A DNA stretch of 64,000 bases, from positions 22,196,001 through 22,260,000 of the forward strand of contig CM114273.1 of NCBI GenBank assembly GCA_050084515.1, written 5' to 3'. The position numbers and the translations under genes are program-made. The number at the start of each line of letters is the position of its first letter. Within the stretch, counting starts at the first letter, position 1. The notes below the pieces were generated by a model that worked only from the letters and a program-made list of their open reading frames with translations, had not been told where the DNA came from and searched no databases. Below, piece after piece: positions 13,005-24,759 of the stretch. The stretch is from Blasia pusilla (Eukaryota > Marchantiophyta > Marchantiopsida > Blasiales).

Positions 13005-13280
13005 TTCATATTGAAGATTGAGTTACAGACAAGCTCATGAGACACTTGAACTGCTACATTTGGTACTCACATGAAGTAGGGAAGCTTAAACTTGGTTAGT
13101 CAGTTAAGCACGATTATCTTAACTAGGGTTAGTTAATCATAGTTAGTCTAACTCGAGACTATGGTTAAGGTTAGGGTTAGGGTTGCTTGTACATACCCTA
13201 TAGAATTGAGAAGAGGACCAGCCTCCACTCATTCTCTCATTGCAAATTTTGTTCTCCATGGTGGTGTGTGTGTGTGAGAG
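13005..13280 (+). repeat. LTR-like repeat, partner of 8872-9140
   Basis: Plus-strand copy of the repeat described at 8872-9140. It includes GGTTAAGGTTAGGGTTAGGG near 13163, which resembles three TTAGGG telomere-type units. The inverted partner has the same place filled by diverged CCCTAATCTTAATCCTAA. Shared decay of the motif in both copies means it is part of the repeat, not a healed chromosome break. Confidence 0.7.
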
Positions 13281-13424
13281 CCGTTTTCCACCAATTATGC
13301 TTGTTTAGCAGTTTTCCACATTTCATAGGGGTTTATATTTTTTTCTCATGTCCATACCTTCCATTTATGAATTTCAGTGTATTTCTGGGCATTTGGTTTG
13401 TCCTTGTTTTTTAAGCTGTTGTGC

Positions 13425-14110
13425 GTATACACATCACTACACAACATACATTGTTGTCACCAAACACACGCACAAACACGCATGATCTCATGCTAACTCA
13501 TGAGGATGATGAGTTAGCATGGGATCATGCGTGTTTGTGCGTGACCTTTGACCTCCTACATCATGCAAACAACGAAATGAGAAGTACCAAAATATCTCCG
13601 ATTCTCTCTTTGTAAAAATAAGGTGAAATCTCCCTCACAACACCATAGCTCTCACATGTGTGCATTCTGACATGTCTCTCTCAATATCAAACCAAACCCA
13701 CTCTCCTAATGAGAGGCTTGGATTACACTCACAAGGCAAGGGACCATAGCTCCGCCTCGTGCTAAGAGGTTCAACAAAGAGAGAATAAGCTCTCAAGCTC
13801 TATCTCCTTGAGGTATACCCCTCCCCTCTCCCAAGCTCTCTCCATCGTAACCTCTCCCAAGTCACCTCCTTGGCTCTAAACCTGATGTAGGAGGTCAAGG
13901 GTCACTTCCCAAAATATAAAGTCGACTATATACTCAAAATGGTACTTACCCAAAATAGTAAGTTCCTCAATATGGCTCCAAATGAGCCGAAACCAAGGGA
14001 AAACCTATTCTCTCAGATTTCCTAGGGCCTCAACAAGTCATCCTCGACCTCTTGAGCATGTCCTCCACTACTCCCAAAGGCGTTCTACTACATCCCACCG
14101 ATCTACCCTA
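13425..14110 (+). repeat. Dispersed repeat, right copy of a direct pair
   Basis: Same family as 9130-10030 with shared blocks in order: the CACAACATACATTGTTGTCACC motif, AGGTTCAACAAAGAGAGAATAA, and a CCTCAATATGGCTCCAAATGAGC segment. A large hairpin (13467-13543) lies near its start. Confidence 0.55.
13467..13543. repeat. Hairpin with 36-nt arms
   Basis: Arm one, 13467-13502, begins CACGCACAAACACGCATGAT. Arm two, 13508-13543, is its reverse complement except for one T:G wobble and a mismatch at the loop. The loop is five bases, AGGAT. Such near-perfect pairing among decayed neighbours suggests a recent foldback event or selection on the structure. Confidence 0.95.
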
Positions 14111-14589
14111 AAAGACATGACAAAGCATTGATCGTCTATATTTTTGGATTGATAAATTTTTTATGTCCCATTCATGTATATTTCTATATTATCTATCTCT
14201 ATTACATAAACATGATAAATTATAGAAATAGAATTGTGTTGAGAATAGTAATTATAAAAAATAAGAACTAAAATGATGAAAATATGATTTATACATTTCA
14301 TATTTGATATCAATCATATCTAGATGCAGTAAATTTCAACTATTTATCACCTAACATTTTAAATTATAGTTTTCATAGTTTGTCATCATAATTTGTAAAG
14401 TACTTGCAATGTTTAGGTCTTATCGTTTGCACCGGATGCCATGTTCCTTGTTTAAATTTCATAACTTTGAGACCAAATTACAAGACATATGGATAATTGA
14501 AAAAAAAATAGGAAACCCTTCTTTTCTATAAGTTTTGGACGAAGGGTGCATTGTGAAAGTCACCAAATTATATATCCACTTTATTATAA

Positions 14590-15695
14590 AATAAACCTCA
14601 AAAGAGGACAAAGAAAGATAATAACAACTCAACAGAGGAGTCAAAAAATGCATAAAAGAATGCAAAAAGAAAATGGCAACAAGCCAACGCAAACATCGGC
14701 TCAACGAGCTACACGATTGATAGCCTGAAATAAATCTGACAAGAACACGTGTGGTCGGTCAGACGTGAATGGATGACAAGGCGAGCGACCCCCACCACCT
14801 CCGCACGACGTATCAATGCCAAGGCTTGTGCACGTTGTAAGGCCAATGAGATGCATTGCCAAAAATAAGTAGTAACTACCGAGAGAGAAGCACTACGGGA
14901 AGGGGCAAGGTGATGATTCTCGAGGAAGTGGTGAGCACATGTTTTCAGGAAAGTATCAAAAGACACATGTAAATGACCGAATACTTCCATTGCAAAAGGA
15001 ATAAATCCATCAATCGCATGTCTCACAACATAACTTAACTCCTTGATTCTAGCAATAGCTTCGGCCGCCAAACCTTTGGTATGTGCGGCTCGACACTTCA
15101 AGTCAGAACGTGTTGGATCAGCAACCACCACATCACCTAGTGTCCGGAATCCACCTCAAGACATAACAAGATCTACTCTCCGACGAGAGGTTGCTTGTGT
15201 GGTTGAAGGTAGGACATGGAGTTGCTCTTGCCCAACGATGTATCCTACAGTACGAGCCACCGATGCTACCGACTCTCTAGTGACATCACGTGTGGCGATT
15301 CGTTCTCCACCATGTGCACATCCGAGAATATGGATACCCTTGGCATCAATGGGATCCCTGCATACACAATTTGGCACACCTAAGAGAGAAGGATGGGGAA
15401 GTCCAAGACGTAACCGCAAAGCTATTGAGAATATACTTCGAGGAAGACGAAATGAAAGAATAAGAGGATTTGCAGTAAGCCATGCCCCTGCTCCGGTACC
15501 CGCACATGAACTTAGACGAGCTCGATTAGCGTCGGAGTATGCCTCGGAGAGAATGCTGGAAAAGTTGATTTGATGCAGATTCTCGGAGGTATACTCTTGA
15601 AGTCGATCAAGTCCTTCCGTAATAAGTTGACTGAAAGGGGGTAGAGGAAGCATTCTCGATTTCAAGAGTTTCCTTAAAGTTATTTTACACAACAA
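14590..15695 (-). pseudogene. LINE ORF2 C-terminus with restriction-like endonuclease signature, copy 3
   Basis: The best-kept LINE copy, on the minus strand. Codons 15695-15156 run 179 residues and then, after a single in-frame TGA (15156-15158), continue in the same frame through 14709. Landmarks in the first part are GAGAWL (residues 68-73), ALRLRLGLP, a zinc-knuckle C110-x-C112-x9-H122-x3-C126, GGERIATRDVTRE and RRRVDLVM with the likely catalytic Asp (residue 175). The second part has VVADPTR and the FIPFAMEVFG block. The CCHC knuckle followed by a PD-type motif is the layout of restriction-like endonuclease LINEs (R2/R4-type), which nick the target DNA to prime reverse transcription. The stop probably came from CGA to TGA. 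The RT domain is not present, since the fragment is 5' truncated. 14590-14708 is 3' UTR shared with copy 2. Confidence 0.8.
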
Positions 15696-15699
15696 AGTT

Positions 15700-17100
15700 T
15701 TTCACGAGATGGGATTTTTTTTTCGACAAGAGAGACTATTAACTTCATAGTATGAAAGCACACAAGGGATAGGACCCTAGACTAGTATTTTATGTGGTTA
15801 CTTAATTGTAGGCTTCCGTCTATGTGTAGGAACTCATTCAAAGAGGGAGATGATGATTGTTATATCTCCATTGTAGTATGGTTTTAAGATCGATTCTATT
15901 ATTTGCTTACATGTATAAGAGTCCATAAATGGGCTTTACCTTTGTGTAGTCTCGACACATACTCCTCATGGCTTCATACACGTCATGTTGGCCGATAAGC
16001 TTACATAATTTGTTTTCAATTTTTGTCATTTTCGAAAGAATTCCATTGATTTTTTTAAAGGTGTGTATTAGAGAATTTATTTTGAATTTCCTTTCCATAT
16101 TTTCATGAAAATTTTCTTTTGGCTTGCCAAAATTTGTACATGTTTTTTCGACCCCCCGAACTTATTTTGTGATGTTTTCCTTCTCTCCCGAAAGCTTGCG
16201 CGTCCACTTTATGTATCTAGACCATCTTGGTGTTTTAAAAGTGATTTTATTCATGTCTATTTTGCATCAGGTGGTCTTTTTTTTTTCCCCAATGTATACT
16301 AATGTTACACTTTTCCACGATTCTTCTAATCATACGACTTACGAGTACATGCGTGTCTTGATTCATGTATTTTCTTGTAGTTCACCTTCCATGTCTATGA
16401 GCTAGAGAATAGCCCAAAATGAGAAACCCACATGGAGTCCGTGTGATAGCGGACTAGTTTAAGAATTCCATAGGTTTGTCAAATCCCGTCCGCATGTGTA
16501 GTTGTTGTGCCAATGCGCTTCTTACCCTAATTTTAAATGAGTAGTATTTAAGGAGAAGTCATTCAACCTATTAAGAGAAAGTAGAAGTGAATTAAAACGC
16601 TCAAGAAAAGAAGAAAAACAGCGGGATTTATGAGAGTAAATAGGGTTTTTCATTTCATTTCACCACATATTCTATTTTCCTTAAGCTCATCCACACCACC
16701 GAACAGTTGCACAACTTGGACCACTATTCGACAAATTCATAATTATTCTTTCGAAAGAAGAAAGCCTGAACGGGAAGATCCATTAAAAAACAACCTCAAA
16801 AAATGGAACTCCAAAATCGACCGTTCCTTCTAGAAAAAGGATGGAAAAAGAAACTTTATTCAATGAGTCAAATCTCATCTGGAAGCCAACAACATACCTA
16901 CTCCGGTGCTAAGGATATGGCTAAATGTGGATTCCACAGACTCACGAAGCCTACTTCGAAGACTTTCGTCACTTCCTCTGACGGAGATCGCGGTTCACCA
17001 GCGGTTAACATTGACCGTGGTGAGGCGTGCTCACCACCAGAACTCCAGACTCTACGATATTGAAACACTTCACCATTTTACTGGAAGTTATAGCGGTCGG
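15700..17100. other. No gene recognised
   Basis: AT-rich DNA. ORFs of 60-93 codons occur, but none has a recognisable motif. An ORF that opens at 16906 reads for 142 codons in plus and overlaps others in two frames, so I do not treat it as coding. Confidence 0.4.
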
Positions 17101-17114
17101 CCGCACAACAGACA

Positions 17115-17169
17115 GCAACATTTAACCTTGCAGTTAAATGCAACATTTAACTGCAAGGTTAAATGTTGC
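17115..17169. repeat. Perfect 26-bp hairpin with 3-nt loop
   Basis: 17115-17140 (GCAACATTTAACCTTGCAGT onward) is the exact reverse complement of 17144-17169, with CAA as the loop. Direct internal copies of AACATTTAAC give the structure alternative pairings. No target-site duplication is evident. Confidence 0.97.
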
Positions 17170-20100
17170 AGTTCATGGTCATGGACGTTGTCTTGGAAGG
17201 TATTACGCTGCTGTCATTCCAGAGGTCCTCGTACGCTTCTTACTCCAAGCAAATCTTTCCTTCCACAGCTCATCGGAGCCTCATCCGCGTCCTACCACTG
17301 CATCTTTGGGAACTGTGGCGCATGCACGACCTAGTTCTATGATTTGTGTAGCAGGTGGAGAAAGTTTCGAATGTTCGCTTCTCTCTCCTCACCTGTGTCT
17401 AGCAGTCTTTTGGCGGCAGCTCTTACTCTTGGCCCTACTGAGTATTTACTTCTCTCTCCTGTCGTTGGCTGCAGTTGTTCGGCTATCGTTTCTGTTCATG
17501 GCCGATGGCCTCAAATGGAAGGGAAGCGATGAGTTAAGTGCTCTTCATCGAAACCGTGCAGGGAGGACTTTCTGCCAACTTGTGATTTTTGCGTTCTTTT
17601 TAAATTACTTGTTAGATTCTCGTGAGACTGGCCAATCTGAAGCTGTTATATTCCAGATATCTCTAAAGTGGATGCCTTTGGCAAAAAGTAATATTTATAA
17701 ATGGATGGTAAATTCTTCTTTTTACAGAGAGAATGCAAAGCGATAGCACGGCGGGCCCGTATACTACTGCGTACATCCTTTCCTACCTTGGTTTGGTTTA
17801 TTTGCTGCTTTCTCGCGGCAAATACGCTCTTTAATTTTAAGCTTTTTTTCTTCACTGCTGGCATTGGGAAGCGGAGAAAGTGTGTCGATGCTTTTTAGGT
17901 TTTCTGTTGCCTCAATTTGCCATTATCAGGTGTACAGTATCCGTTACGTAGACACTCTTTGACCTTCACGATGGATTAGGTGTACAGTACTCGTTACGTA
18001 GACACTTCTTGACCAAGAGGCGAGCGTGCGTGCCTCACACCGTCACCCAGGACTCTGGAGATATCCACGGCCTCTATCACACGTTTTCGTATGCTTGAGT
18101 TGCTTTCGTTGATTGCATACTTAATGGAGCGACCAATTCTATATTTCCCTGCATGGCTCATTAGTTCCGATCGCGAACGTATCTCCAATGATTGGGGATG
18201 GTGTGCCTTTGCTTGCTAGCATCATGGAGACGAGAGTTCGGGAATCGGAGTATGATCGCAGAGAGAGACGTCCAAAGTTCCGGTCCGTCTGGAATCTGGA
18301 ATTGAAAGGAAGCGCAGACAAGGTTGGGCTGAGGACCGTGCATCTCACAGAGTTAATAGGGCTCATCATTTCCACGCCGTGGGGAGGACGGGATCTAACG
18401 GCGAGTGGTCGTTTTCTCCGATGGCAGCCCGATGAAACAAATCTCCGACGATTCCCCGGAGACTTCGACTGTTCATGAAAGTACACGGCGAAGAGGTTTA
18501 TTGGAGAGAATGGCCTCCGTCAAACCTGAGGCCCTTGTTCCGTCGTAGCTCCCCGTTCCCTAAATAAATTGCGAGAGTCAAACTCATTCCCGACTGCCTC
18601 GCGAGTCGCGACGGCGAAAGAAATGAGTAGCCCTAATAGGCTTCTATCGCTCAATGGCTCAATAGACTTTGTCGAATCCCTATGGTAGATATTGTTCAAC
18701 TACTCCCGCCAACTTTATGACTCAAGCTTCCTGTTCTGGTCTTGTTGTGGCCTTCAGGTTTTGACTCTTTGAGTCCCCCTCTTTTGTACTTCCGATGGGT
18801 TTTCCATCACTCGTTTTATCGAAGTGCATCTTTACCCAAGCAGAGGTTTAAATATTGCCCCATCGACGAAGTTTCGTGGACATCATACTTGACTACTCAT
18901 GGCTCAAGCCCTAGCGCAAAAGCTTTAAGTGTAAAAAACCAAAAAACGACCTGATCTATTAGAATCTGCCATACAGTCCCAAACCAATTGAGATGAAAGG
19001 AGGAGGCTATGGTACTTCGTGGGTGGTCACGAGCCCGATGAGCTGAGATTTATAATCATTTGGTCTTTCTTTTCATATGTATATCATGTCGAGTTCACGC
19101 TTACGCTGCGCTCTGGAATTACATGTATCTTGGCAACTGGACTTTGTTCACCAGACAGCCTAGGTAAGCTATCTCTCGAGCTTTCCTAGTCTTTGTGAAA
19201 AATGTAAGCCTCCTAAAACATATTCTAGTGAGGAAACTGTGATTTAAAAGGCGATTTGCTCTGTCGCCGTAGACCTACATGGTAGAGAGAGGCCAAGATA
19301 AGGCAACAGTGGTGTTCGTTGCGTCTTAGAATCGTTGCTTTTGTTCACAGGATTGCCTACATTCCAAGAGTTGAAAAGTGAAAATTTTGACTTCTCAAAA
19401 GCTGCGCAGTAATTTATTTATCAGGTGGTATCTAGATCGTTTTTGGGACCAGGCCTGCCTCTCCACAATTTATCTTTTGACACTCTGGCCGTCCATTCAC
19501 CAGGCACGAAATGTCATCTACTTGGAAATAGATTATGTCATAAAATTTGTCGATATCAGTCACTGTTGAAGCAGCAGCAAGTGTGTCAACATAGCTCAGG
19601 GGCCAAATGAGTGAGTCATCGTGTGGGAGATATTTGCAGTGCGACATTTCTAAGGCTGCAAGGTACATACAGTGACATACACACATGGATGTCAGTACAA
19701 CTCCACGGGCTGCCCTGATAAAAAAAAGTTCGAAGGTTGATCCATCTCATGTTTTTGACCATGATAGATTCTGGGAGAATTTTATTTCATTAACGGATGG
19801 ATAACATTATAGGCTACAGTGACCGCTGCAAATTGAAAGCTTGCATGGAGCTCTCGCCACTGACACCATGTTTTGGGCCAGTAGAAGTTTCCATTCTTAG
19901 AAATAATGACAATTGCAACTCCAATGGCCAATTACACCGTCAGTAGCTCTGTGTGGTGGCAGGATCAGAGTGGAATGACATGGTGGGCGGCGACTGTGCA
20001 TTCGTATCTACAATACTAATTCAAGCTAGTTACAGAACTCGTTTAGGTGTTCGGCTGAGACGATTGGAATGGAAGTTGCCTTTAGTTTAACCCTGTTCAC

Positions 20101-21237
20101 CGAGTTTAAACCTCGATCTAAAGTCGGTCAGTTAGGTGGACATAGCCGGTTACTATGTTGTTCTATGAACGAGTGTATATATGGATCCGATTCTTAGGTT
20201 CTCAACTGTCCCGAGCCACGAACGACACTCCGTCAGGAAAAAAGACTTCTCTTTAAATTTCGGGTCCTCGGTGATTTCCTCCTCATTTTGGATTCGGGGG
20301 GAATTCTTGCCAATTATTTTACCTTCTTTTTCAGTTTTATAAGCATCACTATGTGGTCGCAAGCAGTACACGCGTGACTGGAGAGAAAACAACGAGAAGT
20401 GCAGTTGTCAAGGTATGGTACTTTACGATAGCTTATATGTGGGTGAAGTCTCTCACTTTGACTTTATATGGTAGTCCTGTGAATTGCAGATTTGTGGACG
20501 AGGGTATGCCGGGGCCATCGTACTTCACAAGTGTGGGCCCATGTAGTAGTACTTACTACAATGCGTCATTATCATCCTTCCTTCGTGATTCGGTCGAGAT
20601 CAGTTCGGGGCTTTCTAGGAGGAAGTCGAGGGGCCACTTAAGGAGTGAAGAAATGGGGAGTTGCATACGGTGATGTTGAATATGACGATGAGTATGGCGG
20701 GACCATGGACGGTAAGTGATAACTGCGTGCACTGTCTCGGCAAGCCTGCATATGGAGAGAACTTGTATGTGTGGGCTATCAAACTACACGGAATTTTTGC
20801 CGTCCACCAAACAAAAAACTCTGATGTCGAACTACCGGGCTTTCGTACGAGGGAAGAGTTCAACGATGGAACTTTTCGGGAGAAACTTTCACTTTCCACA
20901 CTTGGCAGGAACTGCCAATCTTCTGGTTCTGTAGACAATCATAAACTCAGTCACGAAGTAGTTAGTTTGAGAACTGTAGCCTGACGAGTTGATGTGCGAG
21001 CGACGTGGATCTACATATGCAGCACCGTATGCGACACCCAACCCGAAGGCGAAAAAGGATGCCATTCATATTAGACCCAGGGGGTTATTGCGAAAAATTC
21101 TCTTCAGCCGAGATGTGCGATCATGTGCCAATGCGAGGCCTTCACTTTCCATGCTTGGACAGAAGGATCAAGTACTAGTGTAACTGCAGGCAATCATGAC
21201 CATGGCCAGGAAGTTGTTAATTCCGGAATCGACTGTA
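17170..21237. other. No recognisable gene; GC-balanced DNA
   Basis: The longest ORF (17138-17746 plus, 202 codons) begins inside the hairpin and contains a hydrophobic stretch around residues 88-116, but has no family signature. A 115-codon minus ORF lies at 18139-18486 and overlapping 107-codon ORFs on opposite strands at 20615-20984. I cannot support any as a gene. A 50-bp-period duplication lies at 17928-18014. The composition resembles 1610-6530 and 36000-39400, so these may be islands of older host DNA between transposon blocks. Confidence 0.4.
17928..18014. repeat. Tandem duplication, period 50 bp
   Basis: AGGTGTACAGTA followed by CGTTACGTAGACACT and TTGACC occurs at 17928-17964 and again at 17978-18014 with three differences, separated by 13 unrelated bases. 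Confidence 0.9.
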
Positions 21238-21245
21238 ACTGTGGG

Positions 21246-21460
21246 CAATGATCGGGGAGATCCGGGGTTGCGAGTAAGGCTAGCCGGTTAAATCTGAGAA
21301 TTTGCGATTAATTTTAAAACTGCCTACGAAAAACCGGTGGATTTGAGGACGCTCTTTGTATTTCGTCTCTGAAAAACCGGTTCAAAAACCGGAATTTCCG
21401 CTGCCCATTTACCATTCCCGGTAATGTACCGGGTCCCACGAAAAAACTCCCCGAACCCTC
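21246..21460 (+). mobile_element. hAT-type MITE, copy 1 (215 bp)
   Basis: The element begins CAATGATCGGGGAG and its other end read inward is GAGGGTTCGGGGAG, giving an imperfect terminal inverted repeat with a perfect TCGGGGAG core. It is flanked on both sides by ACTGTGGG (21238-21245 and 21461-21468), a perfect 8-bp target duplication as made by hAT-superfamily transposases. There is no coding capacity. The inside is rich in short ACCGGT-type palindromes. A sister copy of identical length lies 210 bp away. Confidence 0.9.
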
Positions 21461-21670
21461 ACTGTGGGTGGGCCTGACTGAATGACTGCTAGTAAAGTAC
21501 CGTGTCCAAGGGCTTCAAACCCTTGGGGATCGATTGAAACCTTTTCACGAAGGGCTCCTTACCATGATCCAGACTTTCGATAGAAGAGGGGAAGCTAGAG
21601 CCTTTACACTTTTCACACTTTGCAGTCCGTGCATCTAGGTACAATGATGATGTCGACTAGTCCTCTGCAG

Positions 21671-21885
21671 CAATGATCGGGGAGATCCGGGGTTACGAGT
21701 AAGGCTAGCCGGTTAAATCTGAGAATTTCCGATTTATTTTAAAGCTGCCTACGAAAAACCGGTTGGATTTGAGGACGCTCTTTGTATTTCGTATCTGCAA
21801 CCCGGTTCATAAACCGGCATTTCCGTTTCCGATTTACCATTCCCGGTAATGTACCGGGTCCCACGGAAAAACTCCCCGAACCCTG
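21671..21885 (+). mobile_element. hAT-type MITE, copy 2 (215 bp)
   Basis: Same family, length and orientation as copy 1, with about 20 scattered differences by eye. It starts CAATGATCGGGGAG and its far end reads CAGGGTTCGGGGAG. It is flanked by CTCTGCAG on both sides (21663-21670 and 21886-21893). The different target duplication shows a separate insertion, not a duplication of the locus. Confidence 0.92.
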
Positions 21886-21893
21886 CTCTGCAG

Positions 21894-23698
21894 AGATCTG
21901 TGGGGTATCACCTCTTTATGACCAAGACACAACCTTGGCGATTGCGGGGAAGGTATACTAGGCCGTAAAGAGCAACTTTAGTGTTCGTAGATGATTGGAG
22001 TATCATGGGGAGAAGCACCACCCACCTTTTCGCGTCCCTCGTGTTTATACCGGGAAAGATCACTCTTGGCAGATTGTACTTGACTCCAAAGTTGTTGTGT
22101 TAAGGAGGTCATAATGCCCAAATCTTTACCTAAACTTACTCGTAACCCTCCCCATTCCACAGACTTCTCAAGTTCTCATATCCCTCATAACTTCTCCAAC
22201 TCTAAATATCTCTTGTGAGATTCATTCCTCCAATATCTTTTCACTTCTTTGAAAAAAAGAAATCTTTTCTTTGGGAATCCGGCCCTTATCTCAAAACATG
22301 CTTTTCAAATTTATCATGAACAGTATTCTTAAGGAAGTAGAATATTTTTTGATCTTTTAAATTTGAAAAGTCATTTAGATGCTACATGTGACCATTAAAA
22401 GAAAAACATCACACTCCAATATCACTCAACTCATTAGGACCCGTGAGGGCACTGTGCCATGCACGGTCCACTCCATGGTCCCTAACCCTGAACGCCCCGC
22501 TACTTGAATCCTATGAATGCCCCCCAATCCATGCCACACATCGGCACACCCATGCACGATTCAAATGACACGTGGTGAATTCTCTCGTGTTGCCATTTGA
22601 AAATTGCTCCTCTGTTATTAGTCCAGATTACACTAATTTGAGATATCGTACATTGATTCTAGTGAATCATTGTTATTAATGTTTTAAAAAATAGTCATAT
22701 TTTGTTGTGGGAGACTTGTGTATATTTCTAACAAAATTTTGATGTGGGAGACATGTTAGTATTTTGAAAATATCACTTCTACATTTGTAGCAACTTTGAG
22801 AATCCGAGGAGCCGCAACTTCGCTCACAACTAACTCGGAAAATTGAGAATTCGGCTGACAATTTGCGACTTCAACACGGCTTGAAAGTTATGTCTTATTA
22901 CACTCAAAATCTAGTCGGCGTATATAGTATTGGAAGTTCTCTTGTAACAAACTCTTACGGGACTAGAAAAATTTTGTAGTATTGCGGCTGCAAGCCAATA
23001 GCAAATCTTACTCGACAATTTAGCTGCAAGGCAATTACAACGCAACTTCTGAGTCTAACTCACAAACCGGTCACAAAATACTTACAATAAATTTAAGCAA
23101 ATTAATTTCATACTCGCAAACAAATTTCCATGCAATATGTTAGACATTCCAATAAGACAAGCTTAATGATACATCAACAGAGAATTCTATATAAATATGG
23201 ATAAATTTTGTACAAAAATTGATTTGTAGTGCCACTAACACGGTGACACTAGTATCGCAAATTGTAGCCATGCCACCGTCCCAACCATCGTTACTATTGA
23301 TGTCCCACCCACGCAAGTTCACTAATTGGGTCCAATATTTGGTGACATCTACTATGGATAAGCTCCATGCGTTCAGTGGGTGCACTATCTAAAGACAACC
23401 TACAACTCAGCCTTAGAGTGGCTAGACACTCTATAAAACGGATCTCCTCATCCTCATCCCTAACTTTGTTGTAGGATCCATCTCAGTGGTGTCTCCTCCA
23501 ACAAGCTGATCAGATGAGGTATACACATCCGAGGTGGTCAACGCCAACACACATACTCGTGTTTACAACCTCAAGAGTCAGGAGCTCCCCATACCTTATA
23601 AACTACACAAGGCAATTATCTAGTCAATTGAGTTTTCTAAAATACAAACTACATATCTCTACATTATGAATGCGCTAGCACTATGAGGTGAGAGATAC
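21894..23698. other. No gene recognised
   Basis: Increasingly AT-rich sequence with ORFs no longer than 81 codons and no motif or repeat that I can name. Confidence 0.4.
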
Positions 23699-24088
23699 TT
23701 ACCAAGGCATGTCAAAATTCCTTCTCTCCTCACTAACCAAAGTAATGATTCCCCTTTGGTGTTTGAGTCCAACACTTTGCCTCCACTCACCACTGTTGCT
23801 CCATCCATGACCACTCCCTCCATAAGTCTCTTGTTGGTGCCAGCTCCCTACATAAGATGAACACCTAGGATTCTTTGTCATAATTTCTGGGTATTTATGT
23901 AGTCAACATCCATGCCTATCCATGCTCCTCTCATGTTGTAGCCCTTGTACTGCCTTTTGAGCCATTATCATTGTGTGGTAACGACACTCCAATTTGAAAC
24001 TGAACATGTTGATCATCAAGGTTACACCAAAATGGAAAATCTGTCCATGGGACAAACATGTCCACAGCAATTGCAAACCGGTCGCCAT
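23699..24088 (-). pseudogene. Unidentified open frame with one stop
   Basis: A single minus-strand frame stays open from 24088 to 23699 except for one stop after residue 61. The second half is polar (SNSGEWRQSVGLKHQRG) and the first half contains MAQKAVQGLQHERSM. I do not recognise the family. A transposon gag-like remnant is possible because the surroundings are repetitive. The near-continuity of the frame over 130 codons in AT-rich DNA is the only support. Confidence 0.3.
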
Positions 24089-24099
24089 CTTGGATTTTT

Positions 24100-24750
24100 A
24101 TCGGTGCCTAGATCGCCTACGCATGCTCTAGCTGTGGGAATAGGTGAGGGTTTGGATGAGGGATCAGTGCCAGGCTTTGGGTTGAAGGCAGGTCACACGC
24201 ATGACACAAGTGCTCTCGTGGTTGGTGGGCTGAGGGCGGGCCTAGCAAGCAAGCCTATCACGCGCATACTCACGGGCTGGCATGTGGGGTGAGGGCGGGG
24301 CTAACGCAGGCTAAGGGTGGATTGGCAAGGGCTTGCTGGCATGGCGAGCTACTAGGCGGGCCTATTGCAGGCCCGCCTTGTGGGCTAAGAGCAGGCCTGT
24401 TGCGGGCTGGCATGCGGGTCTATCACAAGATTGTGGGTGGGCCAGGTGCGTGGTAGCAAAATGGCAACGAGGTCTAGCGCGGGCCATACGAGCCTAGTGA
24501 GAGTGCCTAGCAGGCCTTGAGGGCAAGGTGTGGGCTTAGGTGCGGACTATGCGGGCTAGGTGCAGGCTTAGGTTTGGCACACATAGGCTGCTTGTGGGCG
24601 TACTACCCAACCTAGGTTCAAAGCATGCAAGTTGTGCGGACTGAGGCTCAAGATAGGGTTGGAGGATGCGGGCTTTGTAGGGCTGGGTGCGGGCTTAAAT
24701 GTGGGCCTCTTATGGGCTTAAGTGGGGTTTGTGTACAGGGATCGTGTGCG
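24100..24750 (+). repeat. GGGC-rich imperfect repeat block
   Basis: G-rich top strand with many degenerate copies of GCGGGCCT, GTGGGCT and GCAGGCCCG, spaced irregularly. Related blocks occur at 30955-31220, 40590-40950 (reverse sense) and 41780-41960. No ORF is maintained, so this is a decayed minisatellite-like or LTR-derived segment. Confidence 0.7.
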
Positions 24751-24759
24751 GATAGGGGA

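Noticed and set aside
13163-13190. Interstitial telomere from a chromosome fusion
   Set aside because: Only about three TTAGGG-like units, and the inverted partner repeat has a diverged version at the same place, so it is part of a dispersed repeat.
17138-17746. 202-codon ORF with a hydrophobic segment
   Set aside because: It starts inside a palindrome, has no signal of a known family, and lacks a supported promoter or splice context. Left as a note in the region entry.
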